Made by a program: the position numbers and the translations under genes
Notes under the pieces: model-generated
Seen by the model: the letters and a program-made list of their open reading frames with translations, nothing else
Database searches by the model: none
Told to the model about the DNA's origin: nothing
Assembly (NCBI GenBank): GCA_965246845.1
Contig: CBDFFR010000005.1
Span: 1 to 64,000 of the forward strand
Direction: 5' to 3'
Origin: JBBRMW01 sp965246845
Lineage (GTDB): Bacteria; Chloroflexota; Anaerolineae; Aggregatilineales; UBA2796
DNA: 64,000 nucleotides
Shown: piece by piece, positions 18,567 to 26,325 of the stretch
How the letters are laid out: each line of letters begins with the position of its first letter
Position numbering within the stretch: position 1 is the stretch's first letter

Positions 18567-18573
18567 TACCTGA
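18567..18573. repeat. Left target-site duplication of the IS (TACCTGA)
   Basis: TACCTGA here is repeated exactly at 19563-19569 on the other side of the element. The 7-bp length fits IS982-type insertion. Confidence 0.9.
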
Positions 18574-18589
18574 CGTCTAATGTGAAATG
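18574..18589 (+). repeat. Left terminal inverted repeat of the IS
   Basis: CGTCTAATGTGAAATG matches the right end (19547-19562, reverse strand) at 14 of 16 positions. The transposase stop codon (18579-18577) lies within this repeat. Confidence 0.88.
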
Positions 18590-19479
18590 GAAAAGGTTTG
18601 GAGGTCAAAGGCAAAGTCACGGGCAAGCAAGCGCTTGAGAACCAAACAGGTGACTTTGAGGGTGATGCGAGCGGTCAAGCCAGCTACCGTTTTAGCAAGC
18701 AAGCGCTCAAGGTTGCGCCCTGTGTTCTGGAGTTGGTGAAAGACGCCTTCGATGCGTTCACGTAAACTGCCCAGCGCGGCGTCGAGTAGCGGATGATTTT
18801 GTTGGGACTGGTTGGCGCGTTTGGGAGTGAGGACACAGTTGCCGGTTTCATCGGCAATGCTGGCTTGCCAATCCGCGCCAAGAAAGCCCTTGTCGGCCAG
18901 GATGTCACAGTCGTTGACACGGTACAGAACACTCTCGGCAGCAAGACGTTCGTCGGTGTTGGCAGCCACCAGGTCGTAGACGACGGGCAGACCGTCGCAG
19001 GTACTCAGCAGCACGAGTTTGAAGCCGAAGTAGTGCAGCTTACGCGCCGCACACTGACCATACCCGGCATACCCTGCAAAGTCACTATGTGTTTTGGACC
19101 GTTTGTAGCCTACCACCGGGACAGGTTTGGTATCCAGCAGCAGGCACTCGCAGGTATACCCACCCAACATCCCCAACCACGCTTGCCGTAGTGCTTCCAC
19201 CACCGCTTGTAAGGCTCGCCCGCGTCGATTGTACTGGCTCTGGTCCACCAGCTTAGGAAACAGGTCCAGATGGTTGGCACGCATGTATGCCACATACTGC
19301 GTTTCGCCCGGATATGGCACAAAATCATGCGCCAGCAGCAATGTCAACAATTCGCTGTCGCTGAACTGCGCTTTTGCGCCTGTCTTACCCTTTAGCAGAT
19401 GCCGTCCCTCTGTTTGATACCAGTCGTCTACCAGCACGTACAGCGTGGTCAAAAGCGTTTCCAGGTCTATACTTGTCAT
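18577..19479 (-). CDS. IS982-family transposase (DDE)
   Basis: I take ATG 19479 (MTSIDLETLL), giving 300 residues, the usual length. A TTG at 19515 would add 12. The DDE residues are in CLLLDTKPVPV, CDILADKGFLG and SLRERIEGVFHQLQ, and the FSDSELLTLLLAHDF and DQSQYNRRGRAL blocks of the N-terminal part are typical of IS982 transposases. The enzyme cuts and pastes the element using its 16-bp terminal repeats. The frame shows no break. The stop codon lies inside the left terminal repeat, so the coding region nearly fills the element. Confidence 0.92.
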   Translation of the reverse strand: MTSIDLETLLTTLYVLVDDWYQTEGRHLLKGKTGAKAQFSDSELLTLLLAHDFVPYPGETQYVAYMRANHLDLFPKLVDQSQYNRRGRALQAVVEALRQAWLGMLGGYTCECLLLDTKPVPVVGYKRSKTHSDFAGYAGYGQCAARKLHYFGFKLVLLSTCDGLPVVYDLVAANTDERLAAESVLYRVNDCDILADKGFLGADWQASIADETGNCVLTPKRANQSQQNHPLLDAALGSLRERIEGVFHQLQNTGRNLERLLAKTVAGLTARITLKVTCLVLKRLLARDFAFDLQTFSISH

Positions 19480-19546
19480 GGGAATGGGTCCGATTGACTG
19501 TAGGGGTACCTTCAATCTTGCGTCCCATTCCCCTTTTCGCCAAATT

Positions 19547-19562
19547 CATTCCACATCAGACG
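19547..19562 (-). repeat. Right terminal inverted repeat of the IS
   Basis: Read on the minus strand it is CGTCTGATGTGGAATG. It differs from the left end at two positions. Confidence 0.88.
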
Positions 19563-19569
19563 TACCTGA
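19563..19569. repeat. Right target-site duplication of the IS (TACCTGA)
   Basis: This is an exact copy of 18567-18573. Confidence 0.9.
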
Positions 19570-20069
19570 CAAGTATCCTTCCTTCTTCGGATGGATTGAT
19601 GAAGGTAAGCAGTTCGTCGCGGGTGAATACAAATTTTCGGAAGGCGTGCTGTCAGATACGACAGATATAAAAGTGTACAACGTCACAGATGGCAGCAATT
19701 CGCCATATGAGGGTCCGAAGCTGATCCCGTTCTTCGTGCGCTCTATGACTGGAAAGTTCGCGTTCTGCGGAGATGGTTTCGTCGGCTTGCTGGATATAAC
19801 GGATGGGAAACAGACGGAGCTGCTCGCGCTTCCAGAGGGCGAGGGATGCCTTGTACAACTTGCGTGGTCGCCTGATGGAAACTACGTGATCCTCGGCGTT
19901 GGAAAACATGCCGAATTCCCTGCACGTGAACCCTACAAACTACAGGTCGTGAACATCGAAACCAAAGAAGTGACGCTCATCAAGAAGGACGACGATCTGG
20001 ACCTGCTTTCAAGGATCAGGGGTCTGGATTGGATTGCTGCCGCGCCGTAGTTCACGCAGCGCCTCGTAT

Positions 20070-20113
20070 GAGGTGCGGCAAAGTTGCTACTCATTCAGAG
20101 ATCACCGCACCTC
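20070..20113 (+). terminator. Hairpin after propeller gene 2
   Basis: GAGGTGCGG (20070-20078) pairs perfectly with CCGCACCTC (20105-20113). It is the counterpart of the hairpin at 17863, with different stem bases, so the fold is conserved rather than the sequence. There is no clear T-run. Confidence 0.45.
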
Positions 20114-20129
20114 TGTTTCTGGCTTACGA

Positions 20130-20158
20130 TTCGCGCGAATTCGTAAAGTAACTACACT
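20130..20158 (+). promoter_or_regulatory. Promoter of propeller gene 3 (TTCGCG - 17 - TACACT)
   Basis: TTCGCG at 20130-20135 and TACACT at 20153-20158 are 17 nt apart, with the start codon 38 nt downstream. This is the third instance of the same layout. Confidence 0.55.
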
Positions 20159-20196
20159 GCTCAGTGTAGAGCTTTCTCTAGTTCGGAGTAAAAACC

Positions 20197-21261
20197 ATGC
20201 CCAAGGTTCGCCCTCATTTCACGCTTGCTCTATTGATAGCAATGCTGCTCTTGACCGCCTTCACCATGCCCGCCACCGCACAGGGCAACCCGACGAAAAC
20301 GCCGAAGCCGACCAACACCGTTCGTCCCAGCGCAACGCAGAAGCCATCCGTGACACCCCGCCCATCGATCACACCCATTGGCTTTAACCCCATACGCGCG
20401 GATGATTTCGGGGGCGGCGGTACAATCCTGTATAGCATGGATTATTCTAGTTTATCTGCAATGGATGCAAGCGGTAAAAATGACCGCGTTGTAATACCAG
20501 CGCAGAAAATTGATTCAAAGTTTATTTCCTGGCAGTTTCTTAGTGATGGAAATACCGTCATTTACACTGATTTCGCTGACCTCTTTTTGACCGATCTAAA
20601 AGGACGAACCCCTGAAAAACTACCTGGCTTTGATAAAGCCGCCTTTTTTTCACTTTCGCCGGATCGGACACACCTTGCATTTTCAACCCGTTCAGATAGT
20701 GGCAAAGCGACTCTGTTTGGTTACGACATAGCTACTAGGCAGTGCAAAGAACTCGCGAAGACTTCACAGCGTGACGGTTTTTCCCTGCTAGGTTGGCTGG
20801 ATGAAGGCAAGCACTTTCTTGCAAGCGGCGCTGCTGGCACGGAGAATATTTTGACTGAGCGATTGTACGATGTCACGGACGGCAGTAGTGTGCCGTTCGA
20901 AGCAGCATGGTTAAAAGCCGGACATCCGCCGTTTGAAGGCTCGTTCTCAAGATCACCGAAAGGCAAATTCGCATACTGCCATACTCGCGTCGTTGGACTG
21001 CTAAACATTACTGACGGAACAAAGACGGAACTAGCCTCAATGCCTTCGGGTGAAATTTGCGGCTTGGACCCGGTGTGGTCACCTGATGAGAGATACATAC
21101 TCTTTGGATCAGGACGACGCAGCGGCGAATTTAATAGAATACCACTCACAATGCAGGCTGTGAACGTCGAAACCAAACAGGTGACGCTCATCAAGAAGTT
21201 TGATCCAATCACTTCTTTACCCCGGATCATGAGTTTTGACTGGTTTGCTGCCGCGCCATAG
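20197..21261 (+). CDS. Secreted beta-propeller (TolB/WD40-like) protein, paralogue 3
   Basis: The 354-residue protein shares the signal peptide (LALLIAMLLLTAFTMPATAQ), Lys/Thr/Pro linker and ADDFGGGGTILYSMD blade start with paralogues 1 and 2. Its blades are more divergent (DLFLTDLKGRTPEKLPGF, FSLSPDRTHLAF, WSPDERYILFGSG, MQAVNVETKQVTLIKK), and its base composition is more AT-rich than its neighbours. GGAG lies before ATG 20197. The function is unknown. The divergent blades beside near-identical signal, linker and upstream regions suggest a duplication followed by change in the exposed surfaces, or gene conversion at the 5' ends. Confidence 0.8.
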   Translation: MPKVRPHFTLALLIAMLLLTAFTMPATAQGNPTKTPKPTNTVRPSATQKPSVTPRPSITPIGFNPIRADDFGGGGTILYSMDYSSLSAMDASGKNDRVVIPAQKIDSKFISWQFLSDGNTVIYTDFADLFLTDLKGRTPEKLPGFDKAAFFSLSPDRTHLAFSTRSDSGKATLFGYDIATRQCKELAKTSQRDGFSLLGWLDEGKHFLASGAAGTENILTERLYDVTDGSSVPFEAAWLKAGHPPFEGSFSRSPKGKFAYCHTRVVGLLNITDGTKTELASMPSGEICGLDPVWSPDERYILFGSGRRSGEFNRIPLTMQAVNVETKQVTLIKKFDPITSLPRIMSFDWFAAAP

Positions 21262-21316
21262 TCTTACGGAGTTTGGGCTGCACACATGCCCTGCTCGACT
21301 GTCGCAACCAGTGCTT

Positions 21317-21352
21317 CTCCCACTTTGCCAAACTTACCCGGCAAAGTGGGAG
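21317..21352 (+). terminator. Perfect 13-bp hairpin between genes
   Basis: CTCCCACTTTGCC pairs with GGCAAAGTGGGAG around a 10-nt loop (21330-21339). No T-run follows, so it may be a terminator of non-standard type, a processing site or a protein-binding site in front of the gene at 21400. Confidence 0.55.
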
Positions 21353-21399
21353 GTCCAGTCCAAAAACTGACGGAATAGGATCGCCAAAGGAGACGACTC

Positions 21400-23550
21400 A
21401 TGACCACCCAACCTCACACCGCCGTAAATAATTACCCGGTCGGCAGAACACTCACAAACAAGGCGCGGCGCACTTTCCGCTGGATGCGTTCAATCACCGT
21501 GATTATACTGGTCGCACTGGTAACGAGCCAGTTTTCTTTGGTGAGAGCAATCCCGCTCGCAGATGCCGCAACCGTTTCTTTTAGCATTTCCGTTGCTCCC
21601 GGAACCTCGCCCGACCTATGCGTAGGCGCAACACGGAAGTTCTATGCAAACGTTATCAGAAACACAGACCGCTACATCAATGACGGCAAGTTCCTTCTCT
21701 CAAAGAGCGACCGTCTGGCAAACGTCGATGTCAAAGCCGAGGTAGCAGACCCAAAGGTCGGCACAATAAGTCCAGCGCACAAAGAAACAAGTTTTAAAGA
21801 AGAGGCTGGCCCGCAGGCATTGTTTACTTTCAAGGCGACCAAAGCAGGAAAGACAAAAGTTGTCTTCAATGCAGACGTCAATGCGTTTTATACTGGACCG
21901 CACTCTGAGATAGAACAGGTTGAAAAGATTTACCACGTTAACAAGCAATCTGTGGATATCACCGTCAAACAGTGCAAGTTCAAGGTGAGTGTCAATTCCA
22001 AATGGAGCATCCCCGGTGAGGCCAACCTCTCCTATGTAGCAGAGGTCAACGAGGCCGAAGTCACCGGGGATGAGCAAGGCCACTTCACTGGATCGGCGAA
22101 GGTGAATTGGACTTCTAACGCGGGAGGGGTCGAAAATTGCTCAGGTACGAGTACGGTTGAACCAAGCCCCGTCAATATCACGGGCGATATGAATGAAAGT
22201 GACGAGCTTAAGCTGACGTTTACCTTTCAATCGGCACAAAACACCATTGCGGCGAAATGTGATGGGGAGTCAGGAACGACAAAGATAGGCCTGACCGCAG
22301 ATCCCCTCAAACTTGCGGTGAGTGCCGACGGCGGTGCTTCCTCGCAGTCTCAGGCGCTTCGCGGACCAGGGACCGTATCCGGTTCAGCGTTCATTGATAT
22401 TGTCCCGGATGATGAGCAAGGAGTGGCTTTCAATCAGGACAGCGCTCTTCATAAACGGATTGTCGCGCAAGCCACACCGGAGGCTACACCTGCCGCCGCG
22501 TCGACGCCCATCCAGGCCAACCTCGTGTTCGGTCCCGGCGCTTTCAATCTCACTGATCCGGCAGCGGGGCTTGCGGACCTCTCCGGTTACAAAGCCAATC
22601 TGAATATCGCCTTTGACGGCACGCAGTCCGGCAAGGCCGATAAATGGTCGCGGACGCATGTGCTGCTCACCGCCAGAGAATCCGCCGCCCGCCAGTTGAC
22701 GATCCAGAATGCCGGAGAGCCTGCCGCCGCGTCCTTTAGAGCGGTGTCGGAAGGCGTCGCCTACGAGCGAATTGCGCAGAATGCCTGCACAGCCACCGCG
22801 CTTGATAAAGACAATTCATTCGCCGCGCAGATGGAACCCGCGCGCTTGCTGACGGGCGTTATCGGCGCGGAAGCAGCGGGAGAGGAAACGATCAACGGCG
22901 TGCTTGCCACACATTACACCTTTGATGAGCGCGCGCTCGGCCTGCCGTCGATTGCAAAAGCAACGGGTGAGATGTGGGTCGCTGTCGAAGGCGGCTACAT
23001 CGTCAAATACATACAGACGACCAAAGCAGGCGCGGATTACTTCGGGGATGGTAGCGAGGGTGTATTGACGGTGAGCTATGAGCTAACCGACGCCAACAAG
23101 CCAGCGGCGCTCAACCTCCCCGCCGACTGCCCGGCAGGGATGGTCAATGCAACCGTGATGCCGAATGCGACCAGCGTGCGAAACAGGCCAGCCAGCCTTT
23201 CATTCAAGACAGTCAGTAGCCTTGCCGACGCAAGCGTGTTCTATCAGAAAAACCTCGCTGATCTCGGCTGGAAGCCGCTCGGCGCGCCGACTAAAGGCGA
23301 TACTCTGCTCTGGCAGGATTTCACGCAGGGCGATCAACAGATGTCGCTCATTATTTCTGCGAACAACGGGGTAACGACGGTACGCCTCTTGCTCATGCGG
23401 GTGGTCAATACCAAACCAGCCGCGCCGACGAAGGCTCCCACACGCACGCCTGTACCGACAAAAATACCAGCGCCCACGCGCACACCCGTACCAACAAAGA
23501 CTGTGCCGCCCACCCGCACGCCCGTACCGACAAAAACGGCAAAGCCGTAG
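21400..23550 (+). CDS. Secreted multidomain protein of unknown function with Pro/Thr C-terminal tail
   Basis: This 716-residue protein starts at ATG 21400, with AAGGAG 7 nt upstream. The signal sequence is unusually late (residues 28-50, SITVIILVALVTSQFSLVRA). Residues about 55-190 look like an Ig-like beta-sandwich (SFSISVAPGTSPDLCVGATRKF...). A second beta domain with paired Cys follows (GVENCSGTS, AAKCDGESG). A third unit (about 365-560) resembles an outer-surface LolA/LppX-like or sigma-factor-regulatory-like fold (EETINGVLATHYTFDERALG, GEMWVAVEGGYIVKY). The final 45 residues are repeats of the type TRTPVPTK. No catalytic motif is visible. It is probably cell-surface associated. Confidence 0.68.
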   Translation: MTTQPHTAVNNYPVGRTLTNKARRTFRWMRSITVIILVALVTSQFSLVRAIPLADAATVSFSISVAPGTSPDLCVGATRKFYANVIRNTDRYINDGKFLLSKSDRLANVDVKAEVADPKVGTISPAHKETSFKEEAGPQALFTFKATKAGKTKVVFNADVNAFYTGPHSEIEQVEKIYHVNKQSVDITVKQCKFKVSVNSKWSIPGEANLSYVAEVNEAEVTGDEQGHFTGSAKVNWTSNAGGVENCSGTSTVEPSPVNITGDMNESDELKLTFTFQSAQNTIAAKCDGESGTTKIGLTADPLKLAVSADGGASSQSQALRGPGTVSGSAFIDIVPDDEQGVAFNQDSALHKRIVAQATPEATPAAASTPIQANLVFGPGAFNLTDPAAGLADLSGYKANLNIAFDGTQSGKADKWSRTHVLLTARESAARQLTIQNAGEPAAASFRAVSEGVAYERIAQNACTATALDKDNSFAAQMEPARLLTGVIGAEAAGEETINGVLATHYTFDERALGLPSIAKATGEMWVAVEGGYIVKYIQTTKAGADYFGDGSEGVLTVSYELTDANKPAALNLPADCPAGMVNATVMPNATSVRNRPASLSFKTVSSLADASVFYQKNLADLGWKPLGAPTKGDTLLWQDFTQGDQQMSLIISANNGVTTVRLLLMRVVNTKPAAPTKAPTRTPVPTKIPAPTRTPVPTKTVPPTRTPVPTKTAKP

Positions 23551-23561
23551 CGTAGTCCGGT

Positions 23562-24164
23562 CTACGGATCATCCCGCGTCGCGCGCCAGACCAAAACAAT
23601 CCGCTGCACCGCCGTGAAATTGCTCCCGACCGCGAGGATCACCGCGCCCGGCGTGACCCACCCCGTCAGGAGCATCAGCACCATGACGATTGCGCGCTCC
23701 GTGCGGCTGAACAGCCCCTCCTTGCAGGCGATACCCAGCCCTTCGGCACGCGCCCGCACATAGCTCACGAGGAACCCGCCGATCAGCGCCAGCCCTGCGA
23801 TGATCAATTCGCCCTGCTGCCCGCGCCCGCTGTACCAGACGATCAGGCCAAGCAGGATGAACCCATCCGCGTAACGGTCGAGCGTCGAATCGAGCAGCGC
23901 ACCGAAGCGGCTCTGGCGGTTCAGCGCGCGGGCAATCGCGCCGTCCCACGCATCGAGCGGCATTCCCAACACGAGGATCACCCCCGCGACGAGAAATTGC
24001 CCGGACGCGACGAAGCCCGCCGCAACCATGACCAGCAGCAGCCCGGCGACCGTCACCACGTCCGGGCTGAGGCCGAGCCGCACGCCGAACGCGCCCGCGC
24101 GCGTCGTCACGCCCCGCAAGCGAACGCGCAACCAGTCCGAGAAAGTCCGCTGCGAAGTTGCCAC
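23562..24164 (-). CDS. CDP-alcohol phosphatidyltransferase
   Basis: This 200-residue membrane enzyme carries the full family signature DxxDGxxARx8Gx3Dx3D, with Asp71, Asp74, Gly75, Ala78, Arg79, Gly88, Asp92 and Asp96. These residues bind Mg2+ and the CDP group while transferring a phosphatidyl unit to an alcohol. Five to six helices are predicted. The acceptor (glycerol phosphate, inositol phosphate or other) cannot be told from sequence alone, although the length fits phosphatidylinositol-phosphate or PgsA-like enzymes. It is divergent from the tRNA gene upstream and convergent with the secreted protein gene, 11 nt apart. Confidence 0.9.
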   Translation of the reverse strand: MATSQRTFSDWLRVRLRGVTTRAGAFGVRLGLSPDVVTVAGLLLVMVAAGFVASGQFLVAGVILVLGMPLDAWDGAIARALNRQSRFGALLDSTLDRYADGFILLGLIVWYSGRGQQGELIIAGLALIGGFLVSYVRARAEGLGIACKEGLFSRTERAIVMVLMLLTGWVTPGAVILAVGSNFTAVQRIVLVWRATRDDP

Positions 24165-24215
24165 GAAGTTAGCCCTTGTTGATTGGCGGCGCGTCTGTTA
24201 TCCTACACGGCACAT

Positions 24216-24293
24216 CGGGCTGTAGCGCAGCTTGGCTAGCGCGCTTCGTTCGGGTCGAAGAGGTCCCGAGTTCGAATCTCGGCAGCCCGACCA
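24216..24293 (+). tRNA. tRNA-Pro (anticodon CGG)
   Basis: The acceptor arms CGGGCTG and CAGCCCG pair, followed by the discriminator A and a gene-encoded CCA at 24291-24293. The anticodon stem CTTCG/CGAAG holds the loop TTCGGGT with anticodon CGG, reading CCG. The T arm is CCGAG-TTCGAAT-CTCGG. It is followed at 7 nt by a strong terminator. Confidence 0.95.
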
Positions 24294-24300
24294 ACTCAGG

Positions 24301-24336
24301 AAAGCGTGTGGGATACCCCGATCCACACGCTTTTTT
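24301..24336 (+). terminator. Rho-independent terminator of tRNA-Pro
   Basis: AAAGCGTGTGG (24301-24311) pairs with CCACACGCTTT (24323-24333) around an 11-nt loop, followed by a run of six T (24331-24336). Confidence 0.9.
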
Positions 24337-24341
24337 GTTGC

Positions 24342-25457
24342 TTACTCGCGGACCTGCTTCAGCGTTTCCCAAAACACGCTGCCGAGCCGATTACGGTCCA
24401 CCGAGTAAAGCTGGTTCACCGAGAATTTCTGATATTCGGCCAGCGTCTTCGGCGCATATTGATACGCCTTCTTCGCGTTGTCAATGAAGCTGACGTTGTA
24501 CTCTTCGATGCGTTTGGCTTCGCGCTGCGCGCCGATAGTTGCAGCCTGTGAACTGATGAAGTCCGGCCACGTCGGAGGAGCGTTCGCGCCACCCGACGCG
24601 ACGACCGGATCGCTCGCGCCCCAGCGATTCACGGTATATTGACACCATGTATCGAAATAGGGGACCTGCCGATAGCGCGTCTCCATCGAACATTTCTGCT
24701 GCTGTTCCGGGCAGTATTTGGTCGTGCGGCTGCCGCTACCGTCCTTGTTGTCCTTGTAGGTAAAGCCACACGCGACCTGCACCGTGACGTTCCGGCAAAC
24801 CTGTTCCTGCCCGTCGGGGACCTGGTTGTAGCCCTTGATCTTCTGCGCGCAGGTCCGGTTATAGGCGTCGCCCGGCACGCCGGAAATCCAGCTACCGACA
24901 TCGTAGGGCGCGAATTTCTCTGTGTTGATCGTATATTTCCAGCCTGCATCCGCGACGCGCAGGCGGTCCGCCGTGCGATTGAGCGCGAGGAAGGCGAACA
25001 GCCCAATCCCGATGATAGCGACCGCGATCACGATCAGCAGCGTTGGCGAGAGGCCGAGAACGCGCCGTTTCTTCGCATCGGCGGTCTTGATCGCGACCTG
25101 CTGCTGTTGCCACTTTTTGAGCGCTACATCGTCTCGGACGCCCTTCGCGCCCTCGAACCCGGTCTCGATGCTGTCTACAGCAGCAGCTTCCTTCGCGGTA
25201 GCAAGGTCCGCGCCGCAATTCCGGCAGAAATGCGCGGCGGCATCGTTGGGCGTGTTGCAGGCCGGGCAGAGCTTATCCGCCCCCTCGTATTTCGGGTTCT
25301 CGATGAACACCAGATCGGTCTCGGCGGGGAAGTAGCGCCACGCCGGGTCCTGCGGTGCGCCGCAGTTCGGGCAAAATTTGTTCTTCTTGCCGAGCAGCTT
25401 TGTCGTGCCGCACATCCGGCAGTCCCAGAGCATCTCGAAAGTTTGTTGATTCGCCAT
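24342..25457 (-). CDS. Zinc-ribbon membrane protein of unknown function
   Basis: I start at ATG 25457 (MANQQTFEMLWDCRMCGTTKLLG); the frame is open 40 codons further but without a domain. The 371-residue product has two zinc ribbons: CRMCG...CPNCG (about residues 13-35) and CPACN...CRNCG (about 60-85). A charged linker, one membrane helix (LLIVIAVAIIGIGLFAFLAL, about 145-165) and an extracytoplasmic domain with seven cysteines follow. The outer part contains CAQKIKGYNQVPDGQEQVC and YCPEQQQKCSMETRYRQVPYFDTWCQY, which suggest disulfides. No family name is certain. It lies divergent from phoU. Confidence 0.72.
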   Translation of the reverse strand: MANQQTFEMLWDCRMCGTTKLLGKKNKFCPNCGAPQDPAWRYFPAETDLVFIENPKYEGADKLCPACNTPNDAAAHFCRNCGADLATAKEAAAVDSIETGFEGAKGVRDDVALKKWQQQQVAIKTADAKKRRVLGLSPTLLIVIAVAIIGIGLFAFLALNRTADRLRVADAGWKYTINTEKFAPYDVGSWISGVPGDAYNRTCAQKIKGYNQVPDGQEQVCRNVTVQVACGFTYKDNKDGSGSRTTKYCPEQQQKCSMETRYRQVPYFDTWCQYTVNRWGASDPVVASGGANAPPTWPDFISSQAATIGAQREAKRIEEYNVSFIDNAKKAYQYAPKTLAEYQKFSVNQLYSVDRNRLGSVFWETLKQVRE

Positions 25458-25548
25458 GTTAGAAAGACAACCCGCTTTCATCCGTTGATTGCGCGAATTA
25501 TACGACAAGCCCGCCAACTCTGCTTTGGTATTGAAATGCCGTGATGTG

Positions 25549-25587
25549 TTAACTATTACCCAAACCGGATTTAACAAATTCTTAAAC
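25549..25587 (+). promoter_or_regulatory. Probable Pho box (PhoP/PhoB binding site) upstream of phoU
   Basis: Four hexamers spaced by exactly 5 nt read TTAACT, CCAAAC, TTAACA and TTAAAC (starts 25549, 25560, 25571, 25582). This 11-bp repeat of TTAACA-like words is the known layout of PhoP/PhoB boxes; the second hexamer is weak. A possible -10 (TATTCG, 25592-25597) follows. Its position supports ATG 25642 as the phoU start. Confidence 0.6.
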
Positions 25588-25641
25588 TCGGTATTCGATA
25601 GTGAAGACCGTAAAACGATTTACCCGAAAGTTGTAGCCGAC

Positions 25642-26322
25642 ATGCCCGGACGCCCTGTATTTGACCGCACGCTCGATAACATCCGGGATGATATTTTGCG
25701 TCTGACCAGCATGGTCGATACCGCGATTGGCGGCGCGGTGAAGGCACTCAGCGAGCGCGATTGCGAATTGGCGCGGCGCGTCGCGAGCGAGGACGAGCAG
25801 GTGAATACGGTCCGCTTCGCGCTGGAAGAACGCGCCTATTCCGCGCTCGCCACGCAGCAGCCCGCCGGACATGATTTGCGCTATATCGTCGCCGCTACCA
25901 GCATCGCGACCAATCTGGAGCGGATTGGCGATCACGCAGCGGGCATCGCGCGTCTGACGCTGCGCATGTGCGACAAGCCGCTGCTCAAGCCGCTCGTCGA
26001 TATTCCGCAAATGGCGGAGATCACGCGCAAGATGGTCAAGGAAGCGGTCAACGCCTATCTTGAGCATAACGTCGCGCTCGCGGAGCGCGTTGTCGCCTCG
26101 GATATGCAGGTCAACCATCTGCATACGCGCGTCTATCATGACCTGCTCGATTATATGATGAAGGATCCCGCGACCATCGAACGCGCGACGTACCTGCTCT
26201 GGACCTCGCACAATCTGGAGCGCATCGGCGACCGCGCGAAGAACATTTGCGAGCGCGCGATTTATCTGGTCACAGGTGAATTGAAAGAATTCACCGACCG
26301 CGTAGAACCGCTGCGCTCGTGA
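25642..26322 (+). CDS. phoU: PhoU-family phosphate signalling protein
   Basis: The 226-residue product from ATG 25642 has the two tandem three-helix PhoU repeats. Each carries the metal-binding signature: ATNLERIGDHAAGIA (about residues 90-105) and SHNLERIGDRAKNICE (about 190-205). PhoU links the Pst phosphate transporter to the PhoR kinase and damps phosphate uptake and the Pho response. No pst or phoBR genes are adjacent. The site upstream at 25549-25587 suggests phosphate control. The frame is open to 25489, but that extension would overlap the Pho box and has no PhoU similarity. Confidence 0.92.
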   Translation: MPGRPVFDRTLDNIRDDILRLTSMVDTAIGGAVKALSERDCELARRVASEDEQVNTVRFALEERAYSALATQQPAGHDLRYIVAATSIATNLERIGDHAAGIARLTLRMCDKPLLKPLVDIPQMAEITRKMVKEAVNAYLEHNVALAERVVASDMQVNHLHTRVYHDLLDYMMKDPATIERATYLLWTSHNLERIGDRAKNICERAIYLVTGELKEFTDRVEPLRS

Positions 26323-26325
26323 GAC

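Larger units (their letters stand above)
18574..19562 (-). mobile_element. Complete IS982-family insertion sequence, 989 bp
   Basis: The ends are imperfect inverted repeats: CGTCTAATGTGAAATG at the left and CGTCTGATGTGGAATG at the right end read inward, 14 of 16 identical. They are flanked by 7-bp direct repeats TACCTGA. One transposase gene fills the element. Intact ends, an intact transposase and a perfect target duplication suggest that the element is recent and may be active. It interrupts the second of three tandem propeller genes, in the opposite orientation. Confidence 0.93.
17987..20050 (+). pseudogene. Propeller gene 2, split by an IS982-family insertion
   Basis: The 5' part (17987-18573) encodes the signal peptide, Lys/Thr/Pro linker and first blades. 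Within the IS the frame stops at 18578-18580 after LTKFLPDV. The 3' part (19570-20050) resumes with KYPSFFGWIDEGKQ and ends RGLDWIAAAP like its paralogues. Removing bases 18574-19569 (the IS plus one target-repeat copy) gives one frame of 355 residues. The junction then reads ELTKFLPDKYPSFFGW, which aligns without gaps to ELAKTAAGKYFALLGW of paralogue 1. Both halves otherwise lack frameshifts, so the insertion is recent. A truncated N-terminal product of about 197 residues may still be made and secreted; the 3' part has no evident promoter. Confidence 0.9.

Noticed and set aside
25489..25641. Longer PhoU start
   Set aside because: It would place the Pho box inside the coding region, and the added residues have no PhoU similarity.
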